Positions 19,601 to 28,662 of a stretch of DNA of 64,000 bases are shown one piece after another. The DNA is taken from contig BAJA01000003.1 of NCBI GenBank assembly GCA_000613465.1, positions 124,001 to 188,000 of the forward strand. Direction: 5' to 3'. This stretch comes from Bacteroides nordii WAL 11050 = JCM 12987. GTDB lineage: Bacteria > Bacteroidota > Bacteroidia > Bacteroidales > Bacteroidaceae. The notes below the pieces were generated by a model. That model made no database searches and was not told where the DNA came from. It worked only from the letters and a program-made list of their open reading frames with translations. Every line of letters starts with the position of its first letter. Position 1 is the first letter of the stretch. Position numbers and translations under genes: made by a program.

Positions 19601-19674
19601 TAAAACGCAGATTACGCTAATTTACGCAAAGATTAAATAACTCTGCGGTAATCAGCGTTAATCTGCGTTTTTAA
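19601..19674. repeat. Dispersed intergenic hairpin repeat, copy 2
   Basis: The best copy of the family: AAAACGCAGATTACGCTAAT... (19602-19631) pairs with ...GCGTTAATCTGCGTTTTTAA (19641-19674) with few mismatches. It lies between speA and argB, and may terminate speA transcription. Confidence 0.6.
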
Positions 19675-19737
19675 AGTTATATATTGATAGCTGTCTCAGA
19701 CTTTTAACGCACCTTCCTTTATATAATATATAGAATT

Positions 19738-20511
19738 ATGAGAGAAAAACTGACTGTTATTAAAGTTGGTGGCAAAATAGTAGAAGAAGAGGCCACACTT
19801 AACCAATTATTAAATGATTTTGCAGCTATTGAAGGACATAAAGTCCTTGTTCATGGAGGAGGGAGATCGGCCACAAAGATTGCAACTCAACTCGGCATTG
19901 AAAGTAAAATGGTGAATGGGCGTCGTATAACTGACGCCGAAACACTTAAAGTGGTAACAATGGTCTATGGAGGACTGGTCAATAAGAATATTGTAGCAGG
20001 CCTGCAAGCTCGTGGGGTGAATGCTTTGGGGCTGACTGGGGCGGATATGAATGTGATTCTGTCGGCCAAACGTCCGGTGAAAGAAGTTGATTATGGTTTT
20101 GTAGGTGATGTGAAGAAGGTAGACGCTTCTTTGCTGTCTGACCTTATATATAAAGGTGTAGTTCCGGTTATGGCTCCGCTGACTCATGATGGCGAAGGAA
20201 ATATGCTTAACACGAATGCCGATACGATTGCCGGGGAAACAGCAAAAGCACTTGCTCAGTTTTTTGATGTGACTCTTGTTTTTTGTTTTGAGAAGAAGGG
20301 GGTATTACGCGATGAAAATGATGATGACAGTGTTATCCCGCAGATTACACCTGCTGAGTTTAATCAATATGTAGCCGATGGTATTATTCAAGGTGGCATG
20401 ATTCCAAAGCTTGAGAATTCTTTTGAAGCAATTAATGCAGGTGTCTCAGAAGTGGTAATCACCTTAGCATCAGCAATTAATGGGGATAGTGGTACACGCA
20501 TTAAAAAATAA
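19738..20511 (+). CDS. argB: Acetylglutamate kinase
   Basis: The 257-residue protein has the amino-acid kinase fold: VIKVGGKIVEE at the N-terminus, the VLVHGGGRSATKIA loop that holds the substrate, GLTGADMNV, NTNADTIAGETAKAL and GGMIPKLENSFEAI near the end, where the conserved lysine contacts ATP. It phosphorylates N-acetylglutamate (in Bacteroidota often N-succinylglutamate) in arginine synthesis. It stands next to speA, which uses the arginine made, but a hairpin repeat separates them, and each probably has its own promoter. Confidence 0.93.
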   Translation: MREKLTVIKVGGKIVEEEATLNQLLNDFAAIEGHKVLVHGGGRSATKIATQLGIESKMVNGRRITDAETLKVVTMVYGGLVNKNIVAGLQARGVNALGLTGADMNVILSAKRPVKEVDYGFVGDVKKVDASLLSDLIYKGVVPVMAPLTHDGEGNMLNTNADTIAGETAKALAQFFDVTLVFCFEKKGVLRDENDDDSVIPQITPAEFNQYVADGIIQGGMIPKLENSFEAINAGVSEVVITLASAINGDSGTRIKK

Positions 20512-20572
20512 TTCAAAAAAAATACGATTGTACCTGTAACTTTTTATATTCTCACCCGTCATTTTTATAGAG

Positions 20573-21082
20573 ATGCAAGAAATCAGTTTCCGAAACGACA
20601 TACTTCCTTTGAAAGATAAACTCTTTCGATTGGCGCTTAGAATAACCTTGGATAGGGCAGAAGCAGAGGATGTAGTTCAGGACACCATGATACGAGTCTG
20701 GAATAAACGTGACGAGTGGAAGCAGTTTGAGTCTATTGAAGCTTATTGTTTGATAGTTGCAAAAAATTTAGCAATAGATAGGAGTCAAAAAAAAGAAGCT
20801 CAGAACGTAGAACTTACCTTGGATATGGCTGAAGAGGTTGATCTTTCCGGTCCTTATGAACAGCTGGTGAATGATGAACGGATGAAGATTATTCATCGGT
20901 TAATCAATGAACTTCCTGAGAAACAACGGCTTATAATGCAGTTGCGGGATATAGAGGGCGAAAGTTATAAGGATATTGCAAAAGTCCTGCATCTGACGGA
21001 GGAACAGGTTAAAGTGAACCTCTTCAGAGCAAGACAAAAAGTGAAACAACAGTATATTGAGATTGAAGAATATGGACTATAA
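20573..21082 (+). CDS. ECF-type RNA polymerase sigma factor
   Basis: The 169-residue protein shows region 2 (LALRITLDRAEAEDVVQDTMIRVW) and region 4 (LPEKQRLIMQLRDIEGESYKDIAKVLHLTEEQVKVNLFRAR), with a short linker and no extra domain. It should direct RNA polymerase to a small stress or envelope regulon. The ATG of the next gene (21072) lies inside its last codons, so the two are translationally coupled. That partner is probably its regulator. There is no SusC-type transducer nearby, so this is not the PUL-type sigma/anti-sigma/FecR arrangement. Confidence 0.9.
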   Translation: MQEISFRNDILPLKDKLFRLALRITLDRAEAEDVVQDTMIRVWNKRDEWKQFESIEAYCLIVAKNLAIDRSQKKEAQNVELTLDMAEEVDLSGPYEQLVNDERMKIIHRLINELPEKQRLIMQLRDIEGESYKDIAKVLHLTEEQVKVNLFRARQKVKQQYIEIEEYGL

Positions 21083-21581
21083 GTATATAGAGCAGCTTTT
21101 GGAGCGATATTGGCAATGTGAGACTTCTTTGGAAGAAGAGTCAGAATTGCGTACTTTCTTCTCACAGGAAAAGGTGCCTGCTCATTTACTTCAATATAGA
21201 GATCTGTTTGTTTATCAGCAGGTTCAACAGGAAATCGGGCTGGGGGAGGACTTTGATGTACGTATTCTTGCTCAGGTAGAAGCGCCTGTAGTAAAGGCAA
21301 GGCGCCTGACATTGGCAGGAAGATTTATGCCTTTGTTCAAAGCAGCTGCAGTTGTTGCTGTGATGTTCTCATTGGGTGGTATAGCACAACATACCATTTT
21401 TGCCGATGAGGCTTTGGATTATAATTATGACGCCTACACAGATACATATGATGATCCGGAAGTAGCTTACAAACAAGTGTCTTCTGCTTTAATGATATTG
21501 TCTGAGGGAATCAATAAATCACAAGACCAGCATTTGGCCGACAGCGTGCGGGCAGGTGTAGTCGATATGATAAAGAAATAA
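21072..21581 (+). CDS. Single-pass membrane protein coupled to the sigma factor, likely anti-sigma
   Basis: ATG at 21072 overlaps the sigma-factor stop by eleven bases and gives 169 residues. The N-terminal 80 residues are cytoplasmic and acidic (YKYIEQLLERYWQCETSLEEESELR, as in many Bacteroidota anti-sigma-like proteins), then one membrane helix (FKAAAVVAVMFSLGGIAQ), then a short acidic periplasmic part. There is no zinc-binding HxxxCxxC motif. Position, overlap and topology suggest an anti-sigma factor, but no named family is recognised. The following gene starts at its stop codon. Confidence 0.6.
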   Translation: MDYKYIEQLLERYWQCETSLEEESELRTFFSQEKVPAHLLQYRDLFVYQQVQQEIGLGEDFDVRILAQVEAPVVKARRLTLAGRFMPLFKAAAVVAVMFSLGGIAQHTIFADEALDYNYDAYTDTYDDPEVAYKQVSSALMILSEGINKSQDQHLADSVRAGVVDMIKK

Positions 21582-22063
21582 TGAAGAGCGTTCTTTTAAT
21601 GTGCTGGATGGCATTGCTGTCTGTAGCTGTATCAGCTCAGGACTTTGCCTCCCGTTTTCTGACAGAGCATAAAGGAGATTCAAATCTGACTTGTGTCACT
21701 ATCAGTCCGAAAATGATGGAGGAAATAATGAAAAGTGATGCTGAAAAAGATGATGAAATTCTGGAGATAATATCCAATCTGAAGAGTATGCAGATGCTTA
21801 CTGCTAAAGTGAAAGGGCAAGAGTATTATGATGAAGCTCTGAAAGTGGTAGAAAAGAATTCCGGAAGATTTGAACCGTTTCTTTCTTTCAAAGACGGTAC
21901 CGAAAATTGTCAGATTATGGTGCGAAAGAAGAATGATACGATTATTGAACTGGTGATGTTAATGCATGGGAAGAATAATTTTTCTGTGATTAATTTTACA
22001 GGTAATATGAGTTCAGAGTTTATCTCAAAACTGGCTGCTTCAATGAAGCCCAAACGTTCTTGA
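21581..22063 (+). CDS. DUF4252-type secreted protein
   Basis: The 160-residue protein has a signal peptide (VLLMCWMALLSVAVSAQ) and the composition of DUF4252 proteins, with FASRFLTEHKGDSNLTCVTISPKMMEEIM followed by alternating strands. Its ATG overlaps the stop of the preceding gene by one base (TAATG), so all three genes form one operon. Exported DUF4252 proteins behind sigma/anti-sigma pairs are common in Bacteroides. Their role is unknown; a sensing or target function in the periplasm is a guess. Confidence 0.65.
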   Translation: MKSVLLMCWMALLSVAVSAQDFASRFLTEHKGDSNLTCVTISPKMMEEIMKSDAEKDDEILEIISNLKSMQMLTAKVKGQEYYDEALKVVEKNSGRFEPFLSFKDGTENCQIMVRKKNDTIIELVMLMHGKNNFSVINFTGNMSSEFISKLAASMKPKRS

Positions 22064-22185
22064 TAAAAAAGACATTTTCATTTGCTTTAAACATATAATA
22101 TAGTTAGTGTGCTTAATTAAAACAACTTGAGGCTGTGAAGTTTCAATTCTCTCAAATTTTTATAAATAAAACTAACTAAATAGAT

Positions 22186-22216
22186 GGGCTACCGCGTGAT
22201 GCAGTAGCCCTTTTAT
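22186..22216 (+). terminator. Terminator of the sigma-factor operon
   Basis: GGGCTAC (22186-22192) pairs with GTAGCCC (22204-22210) around an 11-base loop, followed by TTTTATT. Confidence 0.75.
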
Positions 22217-22246
22217 TATGTTTATCTGTTTCATCAGGGAAAAACA

Positions 22247-22281
22247 AAAAAAGGAAATTGCCTCACGGAAACTTCCTTTTT
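22247..22281. terminator. Bidirectional terminator
   Basis: AAAAAGGAA (22247-22255) pairs with TTCCTTTTT (22273-22281). The A and T runs make it work on both strands. It lies between the two converging transcription units. Confidence 0.65.
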
Positions 22282-22425
22282 GTATCTCTGTTAGAGATAA
22301 AGTTATATGTAAGAGAGAATTTTAATAATCTATCTGATTCCTGCCTTTGAGAAATCTCTTATGCTTCCGAAGCATCTTTGCGTTGAAGTAACAAGCTACA
22401 GATGTTTTTGTTTCTGCAATTCTTA

Positions 22426-23169
22426 CTATTCTATACTTTTTATGCTTCCCACACCTTTTTTACTGAATGTCTTTTGTACAGGTGAACCTTTATAGTGGAT
22501 ACTTCCTACACCTCTTACTGCGGCGTCCAATGACTCGACAGCATTGCATGATATATTTCCTACTCCGTGGGAAGAAGCTTTCACGTGAATAGCTTCCAGA
22601 TTGGTAGCTTCTACATCGCCCACGCCTTTTGAATAGAGATTGGCACTTTCTGCTTTACCTTTCAGATTTACATTGCCTACTCCCATAGAACTCACTGTCA
22701 GATTTTGGCAACTAAGATCTTGTATCTCTATATTACCCACTCCTTTACTCTCTATATCAAGTGTGTTGGTTGTGAGTTTGTTTTCAATGTTAATATTTCC
22801 TACACCTTTGAAGTTAATACGGTCTAGATTAGGGGAGCTTACTGTAATTTTTAAGTTTTTGGTGTTCCTGATTTTTTTCTGTTTATCCATTGTAAGTACC
22901 AATGTATTACCTTTTACCGAAACCTGTATCAGGTTGACAAAATTGTCCGGTCCGGATATTTGGAGAGAACTTTTTCCGTCTATGGCTTGTGTGTAGTGAA
23001 TGTTACTCACTGTATTGGCGTCTATTGCAGTGAAATTTTTAATCTCATAATCTCTGGTAATCATTTTCTTACTGGGTTTTAATCCTTCTGCCCTTTCGCC
23101 GATAAAGGTACAACTGGTCAGTAAGCAAACTAAGATTGTAGCTAATAATACAGTTAAATTCGTCTTCAT
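22426..23169 (-). CDS. GIN-domain (DUF2807) lipoprotein with GVG repeats
   Basis: Starting at 23169 gives 247 residues with a lipoprotein signal (ATILVCLLTSCTF, lipobox LTSC); the longer frame from 23229 puts 20 unrelated residues before it. The body is the head-GIN fold: YEIKNFTAIDANTVSNIHYTQ, then strands carrying seven repeats of the pattern G-V-G-x-(I/V), spaced about 18-22 residues, from FKGVGNIN to KKGVGSIK. This repeat should form a right-handed beta-helix with a GVG corner at each turn. The function of these surface lipoproteins is unknown; adhesion has been suggested for the family. Confidence 0.75.
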   Translation of the reverse strand: MKTNLTVLLATILVCLLTSCTFIGERAEGLKPSKKMITRDYEIKNFTAIDANTVSNIHYTQAIDGKSSLQISGPDNFVNLIQVSVKGNTLVLTMDKQKKIRNTKNLKITVSSPNLDRINFKGVGNINIENKLTTNTLDIESKGVGNIEIQDLSCQNLTVSSMGVGNVNLKGKAESANLYSKGVGDVEATNLEAIHVKASSHGVGNISCNAVESLDAAVRGVGSIHYKGSPVQKTFSKKGVGSIKSIE

Positions 23170-23258
23170 TTCTTTTCTTTTTTCTGGGTTTTTGTATATT
23201 AGACGTAGTTTATCCTGGTAAAGTTGCATCTTATCTTGATTTTTTCGTATTGATATTT

Positions 23259-23357
23259 AATGAAGCGCGGATTAATGCGAGTTGGTACAGATTAAAAAGA
23301 GACTATTCTTTTTATACCTGTATCTGCCTCTTTACGAATATTTGCGTTTCAATAATT
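23259..23357. repeat. Dispersed intergenic hairpin repeat, copy 3 (degenerate)
   Basis: The outer arm GAAGCGCGGATTAATGCG (23262-23279) relates to CGAATATTTGCGTTTCA (23335-23351), and an inner stem AAAAAGAG/CTTTTT lies inside. It is the most diverged copy. It fills the gap between the GIN lipoprotein and the metallopeptidase gene and probably contains their divergent promoters. Confidence 0.4.
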
Positions 23358-23429
23358 AACCGTCACTTACCCTGATTTTATTATGTTGAATTTGCTCTTC
23401 CGGTGGATTATTTGTTTATTTGCAGATGT

Positions 23430-24136
23430 ATGAAAAGAATGGATGAGATAATTGAAGATAAGGAGTTAGGCACTTTGGTCATACGTGTTAATGCACGCGC
23501 AAGGAGCCTTGTGTTTCGTACAAAGAATGATGCTATTTATGTAAGTGTACCTCCTGGAACTACCTCTGCTGATGTTACGAATGCTATTGATCAGTTGCGT
23601 GTAAAGTTACGCGGGCTTAAGGAGAAAGTGGTTCGTCCATTGATAGACCTCAACTACCATATTGATACGGAATATTTTAAATTGTCACTTGTTAGTGGGC
23701 AACGTGATAAGTTTCTGGCTCATTCGGAATTGGGTGAAATGCGTATTATTTGCCCTCCTACTGCTGATTTTGCGGATGAGAATCTGCAAGTGTGGTTACG
23801 TAAGGTTATCGAAGAAGCTCTCAGAAGAAATGCAAAGATCATCTTGCCTCCACGCTTTATATGCTGTCAGAACAACATAAATTGCCATATAAAAGTGTGA
23901 AGATTAACTCCAGTCGTGGCCGGTGGGGAAGTTGCTCGGCGCGTAAGGCTATCAACCTGTCTTATTTTCTGGTTCTGTTGCCTAAGCATTTAATTGACTA
24001 TGTTTTGCTTCATGAACTCAGCCATACGCGTGAAATGAACCATGGAGATCGTTTTTGGGCATTGCTAAACTCTATGACTGGCGGTAAAGCTTTTGAATTG
24101 CGTGAGGAACTGAAGAAGTATAAAACCGATATTTGA
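23430..24136 (+). CDS. YgjP/SprT-like zinc metallopeptidase (frame broken at 23855)
   Basis: Two frames give about 236 residues. The N-terminal part (ELGTLVIRVNARARSLVFRTKNDAIYVSVPPG) is the DUF45 beta-domain. The C-terminal part holds SSRGRWGSCSARKAINLSY and HELSHTREMNHGDRFWALL, the HExxH zinc site with a third ligand in the NHGDRFW stretch. Between PPR and LYMLSEQHKLPYKSV the sequence reads CGCTTT where CGCCTTT restores the frame, a lost C at 23855. The start at 23430 (MKRMDEI) is chosen over 23403. Such proteins are cytoplasmic and of unknown substrate. Confidence 0.8.
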
Positions 24137-24204
24137 AATCTTTCTTATATACTTGTATTACAGATTATTAAAAAGTACGTACTTTATAAGTATAAACTAT
24201 GCAT

Positions 24205-24244
24205 TTTAACTATGTGTTAAATAGGTAATTAACACATAGTTAAA
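24205..24244. terminator. Perfect 16-base stem-loop between convergent genes
   Basis: TTTAACTATGTGTTAA (24205-24220) and its exact complement (24229-24244) enclose an 8-base loop. It sits between the metallopeptidase and the convergent membrane-protein gene, so a two-way terminator is the simplest reading. The T run (24250-24254) is a little distant. Confidence 0.55.
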
Positions 24245-24275
24245 TACGTATTTTTATAATTCAGAGAATCTATGT

Positions 24276-24671
24276 TTAGCGTGCCAGTTGTTTTATTCCG
24301 TCTGTATCCTTTTCAAATCGATAGTTGCCTCCCTTCTCGCTCAAATCGAAAACAGATACTTGTTCTGTAATATTATCTACAATCATCAATGCGCTTTCTT
24401 CTGCAAAACGACCTATTTCTACAGTGACAGGTTCTTCTGATATCTGTTTGTCCATTATCAGGCTATCGTTCACAAAGAGTGAGAGCGAATCGCCTACAAA
24501 TCCTTTTGTCAGATTAATTGTGTAGGTTTCGATAAAATGGCGGTCTGCTTCTTTGTTGCGTTGTAGCCTCATACTCATATAAACAAAGACTACTACAATA
24601 AAGATGACGGCAAATGCCAGAATGCCATTACCTATCATAAATTGTTTATTAGTGTTCAGACGATGTGTCAT
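24276..24671 (-). CDS. Small membrane-anchored protein of unknown function
   Basis: The 131-residue protein has one N-terminal membrane helix (FMIGNGILAFAVIFIVVVFVYMSM) after a short basic tail and a periplasmic domain of about 95 residues with beta-strand character (ETYTINLTKGFVGDSLSLFVNDSLIM, VTVEIGRFAEES). I recognise no family, though the domain looks like those of short Bacteroides envelope proteins. It is monocistronic and convergent with the metallopeptidase gene. Confidence 0.6.
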   Translation of the reverse strand: MTHRLNTNKQFMIGNGILAFAVIFIVVVFVYMSMRLQRNKEADRHFIETYTINLTKGFVGDSLSLFVNDSLIMDKQISEEPVTVEIGRFAEESALMIVDNITEQVSVFDLSEKGGNYRFEKDTDGIKQLAR

Positions 24672-25132
24672 GATAATACTTTTAAAGTTTCGGGGTAAAG
24701 ATACTGATTTTATTTGTGATAGCCTATAAGGAAGGGTATCTAAATAATGTCAATTTATAGCGAATGGCTATCACTATATTATCATGCTCTTTTATTCGTC
24801 TTTGGAATGTGTATGTAGGTGTGAAGATATCTATCTAATGTAGTAATGAACTTGTAATGTAAATATTGGGTATTGATATTTCTTTTCGGATACTTCTTTG
24901 GAATCAGGCGTTTTTTTAGGAGATGCGAATTCTACTGCTCCGTATTTATATTTATTGTATTCGCTACAGATGAAGCTGTATAGTGTGTAATTCAGGCTTT
25001 TCAGACGGTGTCTTTCGTGTTGTAGAACATATTCTTTTTTCTTGTTGATTTTAAATAAATTACTTTACTTTGTGGCAGGATGGTTCAGCATAGTTGTGCG
25101 TTCCATTCTTACTACCTTTTAATTCTAATTAT
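24672..25132. other. Intergenic gap upstream of fucR
   Basis: This 461-base gap contains no gene. Its last 60 bases hold a near-consensus -7 element (TTACTTTG, 25065-25072) and, just downstream, the first copy of the candidate fucose operator (25082-25098). The rest shows nothing I can interpret. Confidence 0.5.
25082..25098 (+). promoter_or_regulatory. Candidate FucR operator, copy upstream of fucR
   Basis: GGTTCAGCATAGTTGTG is 14/17 identical to the motif at 26141-26157 before fucI. It lies 10 bases past a near-consensus -7 element (TTACTTTG at 25065-25072), where a bound repressor would block transcription and give autoregulation. Confidence 0.45.
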
Positions 25133-26113
25133 ATGGAAATCATTTTCGGACAACAAACTACTAAAGTGAAACAATTGGCTGATCTTATTAGCCAGGATAT
25201 TTCAATAGGCAAGTATAAGGCTGAAGACGCATTGCCTTCCATTAATCAACTAAGTCAATATTATAAAGTGTCACGTGACACAGTTTTTAAGGCCTTTCTC
25301 GACTTGAAAGAAAGAGGCATTATTGATTCTACTCCAGGTAAAGGCTATTATGTAGTAAACAGGCAACGGAGTATCTTATTATTGCTTGATGAATATTCTC
25401 CTTTCAAAGATACGCTTTATAATAGTTTTATTAAACATCTATCGGTTCGTTATAAGGTCGATTTATGGTTTCATCAATATAATGAACGTTTATTTAATGC
25501 TATTCTGCGCGAGTCTCTCGGACGTTACAACAAATATGTTGTGATGAACTTCGATAATGAAAAGTTTTCTTCTGATCTTTATAAAATAAATCCTTCTAAA
25601 CTTTTACTACTCGATTTCGGTAAGTTTGATAAAAAAGACTACTCTTATATATGTCAGGACTTTGACGATGCCTTTTATCAGGCATTATTACAGCTTGTTG
25701 ATAGATTGCGACATTACAGAAAGTTGATTCTGCTATTCGTAAAAGGAACTAAACATCCTCAAAGCACTTGCATTAGCTTCCGTAAATTTTGTACAGATCA
25801 CCAGTTTGAGTGTGAAGTGACAGACAATATGGATGAGATAAAGATTAGTAAAGGAGAAGTATATATAGCTATCAGACAGCTGGATGTGGTTAGTCTTATC
25901 AAGCAAAGTCGTATAAGCGGACTTGCATGTGGCGAAGATTTCGGCTTGTTGGCTTACAACGAAACGCCGGCTTATGAAGTCATTGATAAAGGGATTACTA
26001 CGCTGAGTATTGATTGGGAAAAGATGGGAACTTTAGCAGCTGATTTCATCCTATCGGGTAAGCAGATACATACTTATCTTCCCACGGAAGTGCGGTTGAG
26101 AGGATCTTTATGA
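25133..26113 (+). CDS. fucR: Fucose operon regulator, GntR family
   Basis: ATG at 25133 gives 326 residues. The N-terminal winged helix is GntR-like: VKQLADLISQDISIGKYKAEDALPSINQLSQYYKVSRDTVFKAFLDLKERGII, then GKGYYV. The rest resembles a LacI-type sugar-binding domain (LLLLDEYSPFKDTLYNSF to DWEKMGTLAADFILSGKQ). In Bacteroides thetaiotaomicron the gene in this place is FucR, which represses the fucose operon and is relieved by L-fucose. Position directly before fucI, and the shared candidate operators at 25082 and 26141, support the same role here. The 39 bases of open frame before the start carry no domain. Confidence 0.88.
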   Translation: MEIIFGQQTTKVKQLADLISQDISIGKYKAEDALPSINQLSQYYKVSRDTVFKAFLDLKERGIIDSTPGKGYYVVNRQRSILLLLDEYSPFKDTLYNSFIKHLSVRYKVDLWFHQYNERLFNAILRESLGRYNKYVVMNFDNEKFSSDLYKINPSKLLLLDFGKFDKKDYSYICQDFDDAFYQALLQLVDRLRHYRKLILLFVKGTKHPQSTCISFRKFCTDHQFECEVTDNMDEIKISKGEVYIAIRQLDVVSLIKQSRISGLACGEDFGLLAYNETPAYEVIDKGITTLSIDWEKMGTLAADFILSGKQIHTYLPTEVRLRGSL

Positions 26114-26122
26114 TCCTTTTTT
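26101..26122 (+). terminator. Terminator overlapping the fucR stop codon
   Basis: AGGATC (26101-26106) and GATCCT (26112-26117) form a six-base stem around TTTAT, followed by a T run. The fucR stop TGA (26111-26113) is inside it. It would keep fucR transcription apart from fucI. Confidence 0.5.
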
Positions 26123-26140
26123 ATCTCCTTGCTTCGGCAT

Positions 26141-26157
26141 AGTTCAGCATGGTTTTG
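26141..26157 (+). promoter_or_regulatory. Candidate FucR operator, copy upstream of fucI
   Basis: AGTTCAGCATGGTTTTG, the partner of the motif at 25082, lies 29 bases before the fucI ATG. Two copies of one sequence before the regulator and before the first enzyme gene fit a shared operator. Confidence 0.45.
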
Positions 26158-26185
26158 AAATGTTTTATTTATTAAATCATAGAAT

Positions 26186-27958
26186 ATGAAAAAGTATCCG
26201 AAAATTGGGATTCGTCCCACGATTGATGGGCGCCAGGGTGGCGTACGTGAAAGCCTTGAAGAAAAGACAATGAATTTAGCTAAAGCTGTAGCCAAATTAA
26301 TTTCTACGAATCTGAAAAATGGTGATGGTACTCCTGTGGAGTGTGTAATTGCTGATGGTACGATTGGGCGTGTTGCTGAGAGTGCAGCGTGTGCAGAAAA
26401 GTTTGAGCGTGAAGGAGTAGGGGCTACTATTACTGTCACTTCTTGCTGGTGCTATGGTGCCGAAACAATGGATATGAATCCTTACTATCCGAAAGCTGTG
26501 TGGGGATTTAATGGAACCGAACGTCCGGGAGCTGTCTATCTGGCCGCTGTATTAGCTGGGCATGCTCAGAAGGGATTACCTGCTTTTGGCATTTACGGAC
26601 GTGATGTACAGGATTTAAACGACAACTCTATTCCTACTGATGTGGCGGAAAAGATTCTTCGATTTGCCCGTGCTGCACAGGCTGTAGCCACCATGCGAGG
26701 TAAATCTTACCTTTCTATGGGGAGTGTTTCCATGGGTATTGCCGGGTCTATTGTTAATCCGGATTTTTTCCAGGAATATTTAGGCATGCGCAATGAATCT
26801 GTCGATTTGACTGAAATAATCCGTCGTATGACTGAAGGTATTTATGATAAGGATGAGTTCGTGAAAGCAATGGCATGGACTGAAAAATATTGTAAGAAAA
26901 ATGAAGGAAAAGATATCAATATCCCTGAAAAGACGAAAACCCGTGAACAGAAGGATGAAGATTGGGAATTTATTGTGAAGATGACCATTATAATGCGTGA
27001 TCTGATGCAAGGAAACCCGAAATTGCGTGAAATGGGATTCAAAGAAGAAGCCTTGGGACACAATGCTATCGCTGCCGGTTTTCAGGGACAACGCCAGTGG
27101 ACTGATTTCTATCCGAACGGAGACTATTCCGAAGCTTTATTAAATACCTCTTTTGACTGGAATGGGATTCGTGAAGCCTATGTGGTGGCAACAGAAAACG
27201 ATGCTTGCAACGGAGTTGCCATGCTTTTTGGACATTTGTTGACCAACCGTGCGCAAATCTTCTCAGATGTACGTACTTATTGGAGCCCGGAGGCTGTGAA
27301 ACGTGTGACAGGAAAGGAACTTACCGGCCGTGCTGCCAATGGTATTATCCATTTAATAAATTCCGGTGCTACCACATTGGATGGTACGGGACAACAAACC
27401 AATGAACAAGGTGAACCGGTAATGAAACCTTACTGGGATATCACAGAAGCAGAAGTAGAAAAGTGTCTGGAGGCTACTACCTGGTATCCTGCCAACCGTG
27501 ACTATTTCCGCGGGGGTGGTTTTTCATCTAATTTCCTTTCAAAAGGAGGTATGCCTGTCACTATGATGCGTCTGAATCTGGTGAAAGGGCTTGGCCCGGT
27601 TTTGCAGATTGCAGAAGGATGGACCGTTGAGATTGATCCGGAAATTCATAAATTGTTGGACGAACGTACAGATCGTACCTGGCCCACTACCTGGTTTGTA
27701 CCCCGTCTTTGCGACAAACCGGCTTTCAGAGATGTATATTCTGTCATGAACAACTGGGGAGCTAACCATGGCGCTATTAGTTACGGACACATCGGTCAGG
27801 ATTTGATAACCATGGCTTCCATGCTTCGTATCCCTGTTTGTATGCACAATGTAGAAGATGATAAGATCTTCCGTCCTGCTGCATGGAATGCGTTTGGTAT
27901 GGATAAAGAGGGGGCAGACTACAGAGCTTGCACAGTTTATGGTCCTGTCTATAAATAA
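26186..27958 (+). CDS. fucI: L-fucose isomerase
   Basis: The 590-residue protein matches FucI in length and along its sequence: [20 protein letters not shown] at the N-terminus, [65 protein letters not shown] (with a metal-binding glutamate), [13 protein letters not shown] and [15 protein letters not shown]. It converts L-fucose to L-fuculose with Mn2+, as a hexamer in the cytoplasm. It is the first gene of the operon fucI-fucA-fucK-mutarotase-fucP and is intact, without frame problems. Regulation by FucR is inferred. Confidence 0.96.
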   Translation: MKKYPKIGIRPTIDGRQGGVRESLEEKTMNLAKAVAKLISTNLKNGDGTPVECVIADGTIGRVAESAACAEKFEREGVGATITVTSCWCYGAETMDMNPYYPKAVWGFNGTERPGAVYLAAVLAGHAQKGLPAFGIYGRDVQDLNDNSIPTDVAEKILRFARAAQAVATMRGKSYLSMGSVSMGIAGSIVNPDFFQEYLGMRNESVDLTEIIRRMTEGIYDKDEFVKAMAWTEKYCKKNEGKDINIPEKTKTREQKDEDWEFIVKMTIIMRDLMQGNPKLREMGFKEEALGHNAIAAGFQGQRQWTDFYPNGDYSEALLNTSFDWNGIREAYVVATENDACNGVAMLFGHLLTNRAQIFSDVRTYWSPEAVKRVTGKELTGRAANGIIHLINSGATTLDGTGQQTNEQGEPVMKPYWDITEAEVEKCLEATTWYPANRDYFRGGGFSSNFLSKGGMPVTMMRLNLVKGLGPVLQIAEGWTVEIDPEIHKLLDERTDRTWPTTWFVPRLCDKPAFRDVYSVMNNWGANHGAISYGHIGQDLITMASMLRIPVCMHNVEDDKIFRPAAWNAFGMDKEGADYRACTVYGPVYK

Positions 27959-28023
27959 TGCGAATCAGCAGTTGAAATATTTAATTAAGATACAGTACTT
28001 AAAAAAACAGATAAATAGGTCTT

Positions 28024-28662
28024 ATGATAACAAATGAACAAATAGAGCAGTTTATGGCTCAGGCACATCGTGTAGGTGATGCAAATCTTACAATCTGCAG
28101 TAGTGGAAATATCTCGTGGCGTATCGGTGATGAAGTATTGATTACCGGTACAGGATCATGGGTACCTTCTTTACCAAAGGAAAAAGTTTCAATTTGTCGC
28201 CTTTCCACCGGTGAAGTCTTGAATGGTGTAAAACCTTCTATGGAGAGCGGCTTTCATTTTGGCGTTCTTCGTGAACGTCCGGATGTGAATGTAGTACTTC
28301 ATTTTCAATCACATTATGCAACTGCGGTGGCTTGCATGAAAAACCGTCCTACCAACTTTAATGTAACAGCCGAGATTCCTTGCCATGTAGGTAGCGAAAT
28401 TCCGGTGGTTCCTTATTATCGTCCGGGTTCGAAAGAACTGGCTCAAGGGGTGATTGACGGGATGAAGGACCACAATTCAGTGTTATTACTGAAACATGGA
28501 CAGGTAGTATGTGGCAAAGATTTTGATGAGGCTTTTGAACGTGCCATGTTTTTTGAGATGGCGTGTCGTATTATCATTCAGTCTGGTGGTGATTATACTG
28601 TATTGACTCCGGAAGAAATAGATGATCTTGAAACGTATGTTTTAGGAAAAAAGACAAAATGA
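28024..28662 (+). CDS. fucA: L-fuculose-1-phosphate aldolase
   Basis: The 212-residue class II aldolase shows the zinc-ligand set expected from E. coli FucA: glutamate in PSMESGFHF, histidines in VVLHFQSHYATAVA and histidine in LLLKHGQVVCG. TICSSGNISWR near the N-terminus binds the phosphate. It splits L-fuculose-1-phosphate to dihydroxyacetone phosphate and L-lactaldehyde. Its stop overlaps the ATG of the kinase gene by four bases, so the two are coupled. Confidence 0.95.
   Translation: MITNEQIEQFMAQAHRVGDANLTICSSGNISWRIGDEVLITGTGSWVPSLPKEKVSICRLSTGEVLNGVKPSMESGFHFGVLRERPDVNVVLHFQSHYATAVACMKNRPTNFNVTAEIPCHVGSEIPVVPYYRPGSKELAQGVIDGMKDHNSVLLLKHGQVVCGKDFDEAFERAMFFEMACRIIIQSGGDYTVLTPEEIDDLETYVLGKKTK

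Larger units (their letters stand above)
22064..22425. other. Intergenic gap holding two terminators
   Basis: The 362-base gap between the convergent DUF4252 and GIN-domain genes contains two terminators described separately (22186-22216 and 22247-22281). No gene or other signal is seen in the rest. Confidence 0.6.

Noticed and set aside
20573..22063. PUL-type ECF sigma/anti-sigma regulation of the SusC locus
   Set aside because: The sigma operon is 29 kb away, the partner lacks a FecR domain, and the PUL has its own hybrid two-component sensor.
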